A model generated the notes under the pieces. It ran no database searches. It was not told the DNA's origin and saw nothing but the letters and a program-made list of their open reading frames with translations. A program made the translations under genes and the position numbers. 64,000 nucleotides of DNA. Origin: Aestuariivivens insulae (GTDB lineage Bacteria; Bacteroidota; Bacteroidia; Flavobacteriales; Flavobacteriaceae). Numbering within the stretch: the first letter of the stretch is position 1; each line of letters begins with the position of its first letter. Shown here piece after piece: positions 36,077 through 45,308 of the stretch. The stretch is from the NCBI RefSeq assembly GCF_022662195.1, contig NZ_JAKMCS010000016.1:1-64000 (forward strand), read 5' to 3'.

Positions 36077-37510
36077 ATGAAACGATTATTTTTTATTTCA
36101 ATATTTTTCTCAATAATAACAAGTTGTGCCCAAGAGAAAAGACCCAACATATTGTTTATCATTTCAGATGATTTAACCGCAACAGCAGTTTCTGCTTATG
36201 AAAATAAAGCTTGCCACACGCCCAACATAGATCAACTAGCTTCAGAGGGCACGCTTTACACCAAGGCTTACACCCAATATCCTGTATGTGGTCCCTCAAG
36301 GGCTTCATTCATGTCTGGGTACTATCCCAATGCTACCAAAACTTATGGTTATGTTAGCGGAAGAAAAAATATTGGCCCTAACCGAAAAACATGGACTCAG
36401 CTCTTTAAGGATAATGGGTATTATACCGCTCGAGTGAGCAAAATATTCCATATGGGCGTTCCCATAGATATTGAAACTGGATCTAACGGTCAAGATGATG
36501 AAGCCTCTTGGACCGAACGTTTCAATAGCCAGGGTCCAGAATGGAAAGCCATTGGAGAGGCCGAATTGGTACAAAACAACCCTGATGGAACAATAGAACG
36601 CAAAGGCGGAAATGTGATGACCATTGTAAAAGCCGAAGGTGATGACCTCGTTCATTCGGATGGAAAGACAGCCAAAAAAGCTATAGAACTTATTAAAGCC
36701 CATAAAAGCGAACCTTTCTTTTTAGCCGTGGGCTTTGTACGCCCACATGTACCGTTTGTAGCTCCCAAGCCTTATTTTGAGCCCTACCCTTTTGAAGCGG
36801 TAACCATGCCTAAAAAAGTAGAGAACGACTGGGAAGATATTCCCAAGAGAGGCATAAACTATGTAACAAGTGTTAATGGTCAAATGTCGTTGGAACAGCA
36901 AAAGAAAGCTGTAGCCGCTTATTATGCTTCGGTATCATATATGGATGCCCAAGTTGGCAAAGTCCTTAACACACTTAAAGAAGAAGGACTGGACGATAAT
37001 ACCATTGTTGTGTTCACATCCGATCATGGATTTCATTTAGGTGAACATGACTTTTGGATGAAAGTAAGCTTACATGAAGAATCGGTTCGTGTACCATTAA
37101 TAATTAAAGTTCCTGGAAAAAAACCGCAAGTGTGCCATTCTTTTGTTGAATTGCTGGACCTATACCCTACCATTTCTGAACTGGCAGGATTAACATACTC
37201 CAAGCACATTCAAGGTAAAAGCCTAACAAAAACCTTAGACGATGCAAAGCAAAGCGTTCGGGATATGGCCTTTAGTGTAAGTCAAGGCGGTAAATCGTTT
37301 TTATTAAGGGATAATAAATGGGCTTACATCCAGTATAATGAAGATGCTTCGGCTGGCATAGAACTGTTTGATATGGAAAAGGACCCGAAACAATATACCA
37401 ATTTAGCAGATGATCCTAAATATGCTGAAACGGTAGCTTTCTTTAAAAAGGAACTTCAAAAGAAACTAAAAGCGGTTAGAACCAACGATTTGGGCTTTGA
37501 GTATCCATAA
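36077..37510 (+). CDS. Type I sulfatase, exported lipoprotein
   Basis: 477 residues. Lipobox FSIITSC (Cys17). Metal ligands in IISDD (31-32), the formylglycine site CGPSR (C71-R75, CxPSR) and FTSDHGFHLGEHDFWMK, characteristic of S1 sulfatases close to iduronate-2-sulfatases. Activity needs conversion of C71 to formylglycine by an anaerobic sulfatase-maturing enzyme, which is not in this window. Likely desulfates polysaccharide, as in marine flavobacteria. No polysaccharide-utilisation genes adjoin it; last gene of the nrnA-to-sulfatase run. Confidence 0.92.
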   Translation: MKRLFFISIFFSIITSCAQEKRPNILFIISDDLTATAVSAYENKACHTPNIDQLASEGTLYTKAYTQYPVCGPSRASFMSGYYPNATKTYGYVSGRKNIGPNRKTWTQLFKDNGYYTARVSKIFHMGVPIDIETGSNGQDDEASWTERFNSQGPEWKAIGEAELVQNNPDGTIERKGGNVMTIVKAEGDDLVHSDGKTAKKAIELIKAHKSEPFFLAVGFVRPHVPFVAPKPYFEPYPFEAVTMPKKVENDWEDIPKRGINYVTSVNGQMSLEQQKKAVAAYYASVSYMDAQVGKVLNTLKEEGLDDNTIVVFTSDHGFHLGEHDFWMKVSLHEESVRVPLIIKVPGKKPQVCHSFVELLDLYPTISELAGLTYSKHIQGKSLTKTLDDAKQSVRDMAFSVSQGGKSFLLRDNKWAYIQYNEDASAGIELFDMEKDPKQYTNLADDPKYAETVAFFKKELQKKLKAVRTNDLGFEYP

Positions 37511-37534
37511 GCTTTAAGCCAATACTTCTAGTAA

Positions 37535-37746
37535 ATGACAAAAATAAAAGATCTTATAAATTAAATTGTCTTGCCAAAATACAAATGGAAATGATAAAAG
37601 AAGTCCACTTTGACGGTTTATGTATTCCATTAACAAGCACTCAGTGTACTTAGTGCCTTCTTAGTGCCTCTCGGTTATTTATAACCACAAAGTCAACAAA
37701 GTAACGCACAAAGGCCGCAAAGAGAATCAATTTTTGTCATGTGCAA
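37535..37746 (+). repeat. MITE-like repeat with ATGACAAAAAT termini, single copy
   Basis: Starts ATGACAAAAAT and ends ATTTTTGTCATG-like (CAATTTTTGTCATG at 37728-37741), i.e. short terminal inverted repeats. Inside: AAATGGAAATGATA, a CACTCAGTGTACTTAGTGCC segment and a palindrome ATAACCACAAAG. It is a diverged copy of the repeats at 56320-56766. No coding capacity. Confidence 0.7.
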
Positions 37747-37807
37747 TAAGCCGTAATGATAATACGCCTTTTTAGGGATAGATACTCCAAAATAATTTTA
37801 TAAAAAA

Positions 37808-37831
37808 AGGCCTATCAAAATGACAGGCCTC
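37808..37831 (-). terminator. Terminator of secDF
   Basis: AGGCCTATCA-aaa-TGACAGGCCT forms the stem; the minus-strand copy is followed by seven T residues, 24 bp after the secDF stop. Confidence 0.75.
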
Positions 37832-37854
37832 TTATTACAAAGAAAAAATTTGAG

Positions 37855-40848
37855 TTAGTCCTTTTTCTTCTTTTTATCTTCAAGCTTTTGCACTGTATCG
37901 TACATAATTGGTGTTGCAATGAATAGCGATGAGTAGGTACCTACTATAACACCAACGATTAAGGCAAACATAAAGCCTCTAATGGAATCACCACCAAATA
38001 TGAAGATGGCCAATAACACCACTAAGGTTGTTAAGGAAGTGTTTAAGGTTCTACTTAACGTACTGCTTAATGAGGTGTTCACTACACGGTCAAAATTCCA
38101 GCTGGTATGTTCATTAAAGAACTCCCTAATTCTATCGAATACTACCACGGTATCATTAAGTGAGTATCCTATTACCGTTAGGATAGCTGCAATAAAAGCT
38201 TGGTCTATTTCCATACTAAACGGCATAAACTTGTAAGTTAACGAGAATATCCCCAATACAATCAATACATCGTGGAATACGGCTGCAACCGCTCCCAATG
38301 AGTATTGCCAACGCTTAAAACGCATTAAAATATAAAGGAATACCACTATAAGTGATCCTAAAATAGCCCAGAAAGAAGCCTGCTTAATATCGTCGGCTAT
38401 GGTTGGACTTACTTTAAAGGACTCTAATAAACCTACTTGCTTATTTACATCGTTTAAATCGATGAACTCTTCATAAGTCTGACCTGACAAATGAGGCTGT
38501 AAGGTATTGTATAATTTTTGTCTTATTTCCTCATCAACTTCAGAGCTCGCTTCATCAATCTTATACTTAGTTGTAATTTTTAACTGGTTTGCACTACCAA
38601 AGGTCTTGGCATCGGCACTACCAAAAGCATCGGCTAGTGTTGCAGATATTTCAGTCGCGTTTACATCATGCTCGAAACGTACTTGATAGGTTCTACCACC
38701 AACAAAATCAACGCCTTGGTTTAAACCAACAGTAACCAAGGACCCTAAACTTAACGCGATAAAGACTCCTGAAATAATAAAAGCCACTTTACGCTTTTGT
38801 AAGAACTCAATACTGATATTTCTAAACAGCCCTTTAGTAATGGCGGTTGAGAAATCCAGTTTACCTCCTTTGTTTACATACCAGTCTACCAATAATCTCG
38901 TAATGAAAATGGCTGTAAACAATGATGTAAAAATACCTATCAATAAGGTAGTCGCAAACCCTTTAATAGGCCCTGTTCCAAAGATAAATAATATTAAAGC
39001 CGTTAGACCTGTTGTAATATTCGCATCTAAAATAGATGATAAGGCATTGCTAAATCCATCTTGCACCGCTTCTTTTTGTCCTTTTCCTTTGGTGATTTCT
39101 TCACGGATACGTTCAAAAATAAGTACGTTGGCATCAACCGACATACCAATAGTCAATACAATACCAGCAATACCAGGTAATGTCAATACTGCTCCTAAGC
39201 CCGATAGAATACCAAAAATCAATAGTATATTCAATAGCATGGCGATATCTGCAAAACCACCACCTTTACCATAGTATAGGATCATCCATACCAATACCAA
39301 TACCAAGGCAATCATGAACGACATGGTACCGCTATCGATAGCTTCTTGACCTAAAGACGGCCCTACAACTTCACTTGATATAATATCTGCTGATGCTGGT
39401 AATTTACCTGCACGTAATACATTAGCTAAATCTTCTGCTTCATTTAAAGTGAAATTACCAGAAATAGACGAGTTACCTCCTGCAATTGGCCCTGAAGTTA
39501 CACCTGGGGCAGAATATACAATATCGTCTAAAACAATAGCGATTTGACTACCTTGTGAAAAGGCCTTGCCTGTCATTTGCTCCCAAATTTTAGCTCCTTT
39601 AGAGTTCATTTGCATGGAAACCTCTGGCTTTCCTGTAGGTCCAAAATTTACGCGGGCATCGGTTACTACTGCTCCACTTAATTGAGGTATGTTATCTCTA
39701 TTGCCTACAAGGGCATATAAATCGGCTAACTCACTATCTTTTTCTGGTTTACCAAAAACAAACTTAGCATAACGTTGTTCTACTGGCAATAAGGCTCTAA
39801 CCTGTGGCTTATTTAAGTACTCTAAAATCTGTTCCTTATCTTTAAGTTCAAATCTTGCAATTACTGGCCCACCTTGGTACCCAGGCCCTCTAATTAAATC
39901 CAATAATGGGTTAACTGTAGTCACTGCTGTAGAATCGGTTTCTGCTTCCCCTAAAAGATCATCGATAGCCGCATCTTGCGCTTCTTCTTCATCTTGAGGC
40001 TCTGCTTCTGCCACTTGTGGCGTATCTACCTCTACCAAATCCTTCAAAGTCTCATTGGCTTGTGCCAAAAATCCAAAGAATTGCTCACCTTTATAAGCAT
40101 CCCAAAATTCCAATTGAGCCGTACTTTGCAACAAACTTGTCGCACGCTCTACATCCTTAACTCCTGGTAGTTCTACTAAAATACGTCCTGATGTTCCTAA
40201 ACGTTGAATATTAGGAGAGGTTACCCCAAATTCATCAATACGCTTACGCAATACTTCAAAAGCAGAAACAATAGACTCGTCTATTTTGGTACTTATAATC
40301 TTTTTAACTTCATCATCACTCATATTACCTTCAATCTCACCATCTAAAGCTTTGGTGTAAAAGATATCTGGCGAGGCTAATTTGGTATCGCCCTTTATGG
40401 CATCGAAAGCGGTATAGAAATCCTCTAAATAAGTATTCTGGCTATTCTTTTGAAGTTCGGTAGCATCTTCCAAAGCTTTATTAAATACAGGATCTTTGGT
40501 ATTGTTTGCCAATCCTTTTAAGATATCTTTTACCGACACTTGAAGAATTACGTTAATACCCCCTTTTAAATCCAAGCCAAGATTCATGGCCTTTTGCTTC
40601 ACTTCGTTATAAGTGAATTTAGCAATAAAGATGTCAAACACCGTATCGGTAGCAATCGACTCTAAATAACTGGCCTCTTCTTGGCTACGCTTTGCTCGGT
40701 AATTCTCTTCGGTATCAGCAACTTTGCTAATAGCCAGTTCCTGGGCTTCCCCTTCTATTTGATTTGCCTTGAAGGTAAATGATAATTGGTATATACTTAC
40801 CAACCCAAACAACAACGCAAATAGTTTTACTAATCCTTTATTTTGCAT
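37855..40848 (-). CDS. secDF: Protein translocase SecDF, fused
   Basis: 997 residues, SecD and SecF in one chain. SecD part: membrane anchor, LGLDLKGGINVILQV (D1), long P1 periplasmic domain with an acidic, poorly conserved insertion at about 270-300 (DEEEAQDAA), P1 head with VEQRYAKF..., then helices GPSLGQEAIDSGT (D4), LTIGMSVDANVLIFERIREE (D5). SecF part from about 690: GLNQGVDFVGGRTYQV and VIGYSLNDTVVVFDRIRE. It uses the proton gradient to pull substrates through SecYEG. SecDF fusion is common in Bacteroidota. Confidence 0.96.
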   Translation of the reverse strand: MQNKGLVKLFALLFGLVSIYQLSFTFKANQIEGEAQELAISKVADTEENYRAKRSQEEASYLESIATDTVFDIFIAKFTYNEVKQKAMNLGLDLKGGINVILQVSVKDILKGLANNTKDPVFNKALEDATELQKNSQNTYLEDFYTAFDAIKGDTKLASPDIFYTKALDGEIEGNMSDDEVKKIISTKIDESIVSAFEVLRKRIDEFGVTSPNIQRLGTSGRILVELPGVKDVERATSLLQSTAQLEFWDAYKGEQFFGFLAQANETLKDLVEVDTPQVAEAEPQDEEEAQDAAIDDLLGEAETDSTAVTTVNPLLDLIRGPGYQGGPVIARFELKDKEQILEYLNKPQVRALLPVEQRYAKFVFGKPEKDSELADLYALVGNRDNIPQLSGAVVTDARVNFGPTGKPEVSMQMNSKGAKIWEQMTGKAFSQGSQIAIVLDDIVYSAPGVTSGPIAGGNSSISGNFTLNEAEDLANVLRAGKLPASADIISSEVVGPSLGQEAIDSGTMSFMIALVLVLVWMILYYGKGGGFADIAMLLNILLIFGILSGLGAVLTLPGIAGIVLTIGMSVDANVLIFERIREEITKGKGQKEAVQDGFSNALSSILDANITTGLTALILFIFGTGPIKGFATTLLIGIFTSLFTAIFITRLLVDWYVNKGGKLDFSTAITKGLFRNISIEFLQKRKVAFIISGVFIALSLGSLVTVGLNQGVDFVGGRTYQVRFEHDVNATEISATLADAFGSADAKTFGSANQLKITTKYKIDEASSEVDEEIRQKLYNTLQPHLSGQTYEEFIDLNDVNKQVGLLESFKVSPTIADDIKQASFWAILGSLIVVFLYILMRFKRWQYSLGAVAAVFHDVLIVLGIFSLTYKFMPFSMEIDQAFIAAILTVIGYSLNDTVVVFDRIREFFNEHTSWNFDRVVNTSLSSTLSRTLNTSLTTLVVLLAIFIFGGDSIRGFMFALIVGVIVGTYSSLFIATPIMYDTVQKLEDKKKKKD

Positions 40849-41011
40849 GTTTTAATTATTTTATGATCACTATTTTCAAAAACAGGTAAATAAATTGTTT
40901 ACTGTTTTTATTATGAATTAAATTCTTGATTTTTTGTTGATGAAAGTCGATTAAACACAAATCTATGCTTCTCTTATTTAATCGGTATAAGTCATTTAAA
41001 GTTTCTCTTCT

Positions 41012-41060
41012 AGGCTTCGACTGCACTTCGAGTACCTCGGTAAGTGCGCTCAGACTGACA
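41012..41060. repeat. Palindromic repeat, inverted TGAGCGCAGTCGAAG type
   Basis: CTTCGACTGCACTTCGAG followed by AAGTGCGCTCAGACTGACA: the reverse orientation of the repeat core, in the 263-bp gap between secDF and the next gene. Nothing else is visible in that gap apart from the presumed secDF promoter. Confidence 0.5.
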
Positions 41061-41111
41061 CCCCGTCACTGAGACAAAATTGATTAAACTTTCAAACAAC
41101 CTTAGGGTTTC

Positions 41112-41729
41112 TTAGCAGATAGGCCCTGCCCTAACTTCTGGGATAACATGAACGGATTCTTCTATCGCCAAGGCCATAGTATGATGTACCTTGTATGCGA
41201 CCTCAATAGTATTTGTTATATCGTTATCGATATAATTGCTGTAGAAATGAACATCTGGAAAATAAGAGCGATCGCTTTTGTGGTTTAGTGGGAGAATAGA
41301 TTTACCACCAAAACCAGATAGCGCACCATTATCATTTTGAATCTCATAAACATCGAGGTTACAGCTAATGGTTTTATCGTCTAAGGGAATTTCTGAACCA
41401 GACTGCTCTTGATCTCCAATTGGGTTATTGATAACCAAAGCATTGTCTTTAGCAAGAGCTTCCCTTACCTGGATAACATCTGTAGCACTATAGTAAGTGA
41501 TCCTTAGCCTTCCGTCTGCCTCTTCCTTTACCTGGATATTTTCTGCCCCTAAACGCTGTAATTGGGTTGTTACAACAGCTACAGTACCTTGTGCATCGGC
41601 TTGTGAGATTTCAGAATTTGTAAATTCTAAAACCAATTCTTGATTGGGTACAATGGATTGTTGCTGGTTAACAACAGCTATTAGGGTGAGAAAAAAAACA
41701 AATGCACCTATGTACCACCTCGATTTCAT
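41112..41729 (-). CDS. Membrane-anchored protein with a SecD-like domain
   Basis: 205 residues from ATG 41729 (MKSRWYIGAFVFFLTLIAVV), one N-terminal anchor, then a periplasmic part. Residues ~45-100 (AQGTVAVVTTQLQRLGAENI, then VKEEADGRLRITYYSATD) resemble the beta-alpha-beta segment of SecD P1 (a helix with ...RLGAxxI followed by a basic/acidic hairpin and a strand-helix). The C-terminal half has no known motif and ends with the cysteine-containing GPIC. It is next to secDF in the same orientation. Function unknown; similarity to SecD is by eye. Confidence 0.65.
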   Translation of the reverse strand: MKSRWYIGAFVFFLTLIAVVNQQQSIVPNQELVLEFTNSEISQADAQGTVAVVTTQLQRLGAENIQVKEEADGRLRITYYSATDVIQVREALAKDNALVINNPIGDQEQSGSEIPLDDKTISCNLDVYEIQNDNGALSGFGGKSILPLNHKSDRSYFPDVHFYSNYIDNDITNTIEVAYKVHHTMALAIEESVHVIPEVRAGPIC

Positions 41730-41898
41730 CCGCCAAATATAAAAAAATAAAGGGGTTATTACTATAGTCTTTAAACAATTATACACACTCAAGAGATTTT
41801 CACCAAAACCAACTTAATTCCAACCTGTTTTGCTATCATATAATTGTGACTTTAAACATAAAACCGTGTCCAAACATAAACTTCTAAATTTTAAACTT

Positions 41899-42099
41899 AT
41901 GAAAAAGCTATTTGTTCTATTTTCTATCGTTTTTGTAATAATAGCCTGCAACGACAAGAAAAAAGAAGATAATAAAGACATTGAACAGGCTATTTTAAAA
42001 ATAGACTCTATTGAAGCTAGCATTAAAAGTAGCATTGAAAACTTAGAAAACTTGACTAATGATGTTGAAGCGCAATTACAAGAATTGGATAACATTTAA
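41899..42099 (+). CDS. Small coiled-coil lipoprotein
   Basis: 66 residues from ATG 41899: MKKLFVLFSIVFVIIAC (lipobox VIIAC), a Lys/Asp stretch, then a single amphipathic helix (AILKIDSIEASIKSSIENLE) with heptad spacing. Resembles small Lpp-like or trimeric coiled-coil lipoproteins. Function unknown. The next gene starts 10 bp after its stop. Confidence 0.65.
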   Translation: MKKLFVLFSIVFVIIACNDKKKEDNKDIEQAILKIDSIEASIKSSIENLENLTNDVEAQLQELDNI

Positions 42100-42109
42100 A
42101 CTAATAAAA

Positions 42110-42688
42110 ATGAAATATTTAAGATTAGTTTTTTCTGTATTAATAGTTTTTATGCTTGTAGCATTTCACCATGCCCAAGCCCAAGGAAAACGCAAAGAGC
42201 TAAATAGTAAGTTTAATACTAATGATTCAGATACTGAACAAATCAAGAAAAAAGATACTCGTGAAATTGAAATCGAAAAAGCGAACACCTTAAAAAACAG
42301 TAAAAAACATCTTGAAGACGAGCATAAAGACAAAGCCAATAAAGGGAATGCCTATGGCAAGAACAAAGGTGATTTAAGTGGTAGGGATTTTGGTAAATTG
42401 CGTTCGGAAGAAGCCAAGAACAAATTAAAGGAAATGGAGAGCAATATTACAGCTAGCGAAACGGTCGTGATAAAAGGTCGTGACAAAATAAAAAAAGCGG
42501 AAGCAGATCTAGAAGAAGCAAAGAAAAACAAAACTATTGATGCCGAAGAAGCAGAAAAAAAAGCGGAAATCATAAAAAAGGCCCATGAAAAACTTAACGA
42601 ACTTGATGAAAAAATAAAAGAGGAAAAAGAAAAAGTAAAAAAGGAAAAAGAAGCCTTGGAAAAAATCTTTTTTCCTGAGCAAGAATAA
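42110..42688 (+). CDS. Exported coiled-coil protein
   Basis: 192 residues from ATG 42110. Signal peptide MKYLRLVFSVLIVFMLVAFH-HAQAQ, then a highly charged protein dominated by Lys/Glu helices (about 30-65 and 95-190, e.g. KKAEADLEEAKKNKTIDAEE). Long coiled coil, no enzyme motif; possibly a periplasmic spacer or structural protein. In tandem with the small coiled-coil lipoprotein. Confidence 0.65.
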   Translation: MKYLRLVFSVLIVFMLVAFHHAQAQGKRKELNSKFNTNDSDTEQIKKKDTREIEIEKANTLKNSKKHLEDEHKDKANKGNAYGKNKGDLSGRDFGKLRSEEAKNKLKEMESNITASETVVIKGRDKIKKAEADLEEAKKNKTIDAEEAEKKAEIIKKAHEKLNELDEKIKEEKEKVKKEKEALEKIFFPEQE

Positions 42689-42705
42689 GCGCTATACTTG
42701 TGTGT

Positions 42706-42735
42706 AAAAAGGCAACCAATTTGGTTGCCTTTTTT
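42706..42735. terminator. Bidirectional terminator between the coiled-coil gene and mdh
   Basis: AAAAAGGCAACC-aatt-GGTTGCCTTTTT: perfect stem flanked by A- and T-runs; the genes on either side converge. Confidence 0.85.
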
Positions 42736-42757
42736 ACTTATACTCTTTATTGGTTTA

Positions 42758-43684
42758 CTAAACTTCCAATAAACCGTTGGTTTTTCTAACCCCTTCGGCA
42801 CTGGTTTGCATATGTGCTTTTTCTGCATCACTTAATGGTACATCTACAATAGATTCTATTCCATTTTTGCCTAAAATAACTGGCACACCAATACAAATAT
42901 CGTTTAGACCGTATTCGCCTTCCAAAAATGTGGAACAAGGAAACATCTTCTTTTGGTCGCAAGCAATGGCCTGAACCAAACCACTAACGGCTGCTCCTGG
43001 CGCATACCATGCCGAAGTACCCAATAATTTGGTAAGAGTTGCCCCGCCTACTTTGGTATCTTCCTTAACTTGGTTTAAACGCTCTTCGCTTAAAAACTCT
43101 GAAACTTTTACACTATTTCTGGTAGCATGACTGGTTAATGGCACCATTCCCACATCGCTATGACCACCTATTACCATACCATCTATGTCACTAATAGGAG
43201 CTTCTAAAGCTTCAGCCAATCTGTATTTAAATCGTGCCGAATCTAAAGCACCTCCCATACCTATAATTCTGTTTTTTGGCAAATTGGTAGATTTATGTAC
43301 CAAATAGGTCATGGTATCCATTGGGTTGCTAACCACAATCATGATGGTATTTGGAGAGTGTTCAATTAAGTTGGAAGCAACCGTTTTAACAATACCGGCA
43401 TTAATACCAATTAACTCTTCACGGGTCATTCCAGGTTTACGGGGAATACCTGAGGTAATCACACAAATATCACTGTTTGCCGTTTTACTGTAATCGTTTG
43501 TAACCCCTGTAATCTTGGTATCAAACCCATTTAATGAAGCACATTGCATAAGGTCCATGGCCTTACCTTCGGCATAGCCTTCTTTAATATCCAACAGCAC
43601 CACTTCGGATGCAAAATTCTTAATTGCAATATACTCTGCACAACTAGCTCCTACAGCTCCTGCTCCAACTACGGTAACTTTCAT
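42758..43684 (-). CDS. mdh: Malate dehydrogenase
   Basis: 308 residues, LDH-like type. NAD fold GAGAVGAS (7-14), DIKEGYAEGKAMDL, SGIPRKPGMTREEL (substrate Arg residues), VSNPMD (Asn), GGALDSARFKYRLAE (Asp-Arg) and GGHSDVGMVPL (catalytic His). Oxidises malate to oxaloacetate in the TCA cycle. Monocistronic. Confidence 0.96.
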   Translation of the reverse strand: MKVTVVGAGAVGASCAEYIAIKNFASEVVLLDIKEGYAEGKAMDLMQCASLNGFDTKITGVTNDYSKTANSDICVITSGIPRKPGMTREELIGINAGIVKTVASNLIEHSPNTIMIVVSNPMDTMTYLVHKSTNLPKNRIIGMGGALDSARFKYRLAEALEAPISDIDGMVIGGHSDVGMVPLTSHATRNSVKVSEFLSEERLNQVKEDTKVGGATLTKLLGTSAWYAPGAAVSGLVQAIACDQKKMFPCSTFLEGEYGLNDICIGVPVILGKNGIESIVDVPLSDAEKAHMQTSAEGVRKTNGLLEV

Positions 43685-43886
43685 AATTTTATTTTTAATT
43701 TATATTTTGTTGTTTTAATACTTGGTCAAAATTCTTAATTATTACTAACTAAAAACATGATTTTTGTTTGTTTAATTAAAAAAATACTGAGTAACAAATG
43801 TATGAATAAAATAGGCGTAAATAAACCACTATGGATTAAAAATCCATAGTTTTAAACAAAAAATGAAATTCTTTTGGAGTTGGTGT

Positions 43887-44016
43887 TGTCATTCCGAATG
43901 TGTCACACTGAGCGCTGTCGAAGTGAGGCACGAAGAGGAATCTCATAATTTTGATGTATGATGAGATTTCTCACTTTAGCCTGTCTTGAGCGGCAGTCGA
44001 AAGATTCGAAATGACA
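43887..44016. repeat. 130-bp compound palindromic element
   Basis: Outer arms TGTCATTCCGAAT (43887) and ATTCGAAATGACA (44004) enclose two cores, TGAGCGCTGTCGAAG and TGAGCGGCAGTCGAAAG, and an inner hairpin GAAATCTCAT/ATGAGATTTC-like. Two REP cores arranged head to tail inside one larger palindrome. It lies in the gene-free 43685-44169 interval. Confidence 0.65.
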
Positions 44017-44065
44017 GTCAGCATGCAAAAAGTTTATAGAAACTAAAGTAACTGCAATGAAATTG

Positions 44066-44091
44066 CAGGCCTGCCTGCCGGCAAAGGCAGG
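44066..44091. repeat. CCTGCCTGCCGGCAAAGGCAGG palindrome
   Basis: GCAGGCCTGCCTGCCGGCA then AAGGCAGG: a G+C-rich palindrome, far above local base composition. A second family of extragenic repeat in the same gap. Confidence 0.45.
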
Positions 44092-44114
44092 ATTTTAACC
44101 TTTAAATTGATAAT

Positions 44115-44146
44115 AAAAAAGCACAAGATTAATTCTTGCGCTTTTT
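44115..44146 (-). terminator. Terminator of the DUF6588 gene
   Basis: AAAAAGCACAAGA-ttaa-TTCTTGCGCTTTTT with one mismatch; on the minus strand it follows the DUF6588 stop by 23 bp. Confidence 0.75.
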
Positions 44147-44169
44147 ATTCTATTTCAATGTTTTGTTTT

Positions 44170-45204
44170 TTATCTAAAACCAAAATGAATACCTACCGAG
44201 AAGGCATTAAACTCAGATAGGTGATATTCGGCATTAAGCCTAAAGAAGCCTAACTTTAATTTAGCCCCTAAAGTCCCTCGTACACTGGACACTTCACTGG
44301 ATACTGAAAATGGATCTTTATATGTCTTTGATATAAGAGGCCCCCCTGTAACTATATAAGTCCCTAATACATCCGATTCGGATTTTCCCTTAATATAGCC
44401 CAAACCGCCATAAAAGTTAATCACTGGTAATTTAGTTGACGCTATTAATTGCAACAACCACGTATTTGTACTATTCTCTATTCGTTGGTTATCACCATCT
44501 ATCCATGAAGACTCGGTCATATCATATGATCCGTCTAAATGGGTATAAGCGACTAAACCAGAAACAGCTACTGGCAATATTTTATCAGCAGGCAACCATT
44601 TGGTAAACTCTATTTGCATACCAGCGCCATACATGCTAATATCGACTTCATCAGTTTTAATCTTAGGTACAAATCGAGCTTTAAGTTCAATACCCTTACT
44701 TAATCCTAAGGCTCCTTGTATAAAAGCAGTAGGTAATAAATCTGCTGTCGCATTTCCAATACCTGAAGGTAATGTTATTGTTTCAGGATTAATACCAGGA
44801 GCTGCTTTAGACCTAACTATAAGTTCAACTCTTGAATCATTCTCTCCAAGTGCTGTAGCTACCATTTTAGTTTGCAAGCTTTCATCATCTTTAAATGCAA
44901 CAGTAAAATCATAGTCAGGACTATTGTATTGAGATATATCCATTAAAAACGATTTATGTTCATTCTTAGCAACAGAAGCATTGGCTACAATTGATATTTC
45001 AAAACCTCCCAAAGGTTTGGCATCGGCTGTGTTAAACCAGTTGGCATTCATACTGTGCATTAAACCATTGGTACCGGGCCTTAAATAATCATTTGCAAAA
45101 CGTTCGGCATTTTCAACACCAGCAGCAAACATCCCATCAATATCTTGGGCTTGTGTCATTGTAGTTACTAAACTTAGTAACATAAGTAAGGTTATCTTCT
45201 TCAT
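44170..45204 (-). CDS. DUF6588 exported protein
   Basis: 344 residues from ATG 45204, signal peptide MKKITLLMLLSLVTTMT-QAQ. Opening QDIDGMFAAGVENAERFANDYLRPGTNGLMHSMNANWFNTADAKPLGGFEI matches the DUF6588 family. The rest alternates short hydrophobic strands and ends in Phe-Arg (FGVHFGFR in reverse sense of barrel ends: aromatic C-terminus), consistent with an outer-membrane beta-barrel. Function unknown. Confidence 0.78.
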   Translation of the reverse strand: MKKITLLMLLSLVTTMTQAQDIDGMFAAGVENAERFANDYLRPGTNGLMHSMNANWFNTADAKPLGGFEISIVANASVAKNEHKSFLMDISQYNSPDYDFTVAFKDDESLQTKMVATALGENDSRVELIVRSKAAPGINPETITLPSGIGNATADLLPTAFIQGALGLSKGIELKARFVPKIKTDEVDISMYGAGMQIEFTKWLPADKILPVAVSGLVAYTHLDGSYDMTESSWIDGDNQRIENSTNTWLLQLIASTKLPVINFYGGLGYIKGKSESDVLGTYIVTGGPLISKTYKDPFSVSSEVSSVRGTLGAKLKLGFFRLNAEYHLSEFNAFSVGIHFGFR

Positions 45205-45308
45205 ATCTAAAATAAATTTGGGTTTACAAATATAGGAAAAAATTGAACAAATCATCTTTTAATCGAAATAATTTGCGTTTCAACGATATTTTGTTTTTTA
45301 TGATTCTT

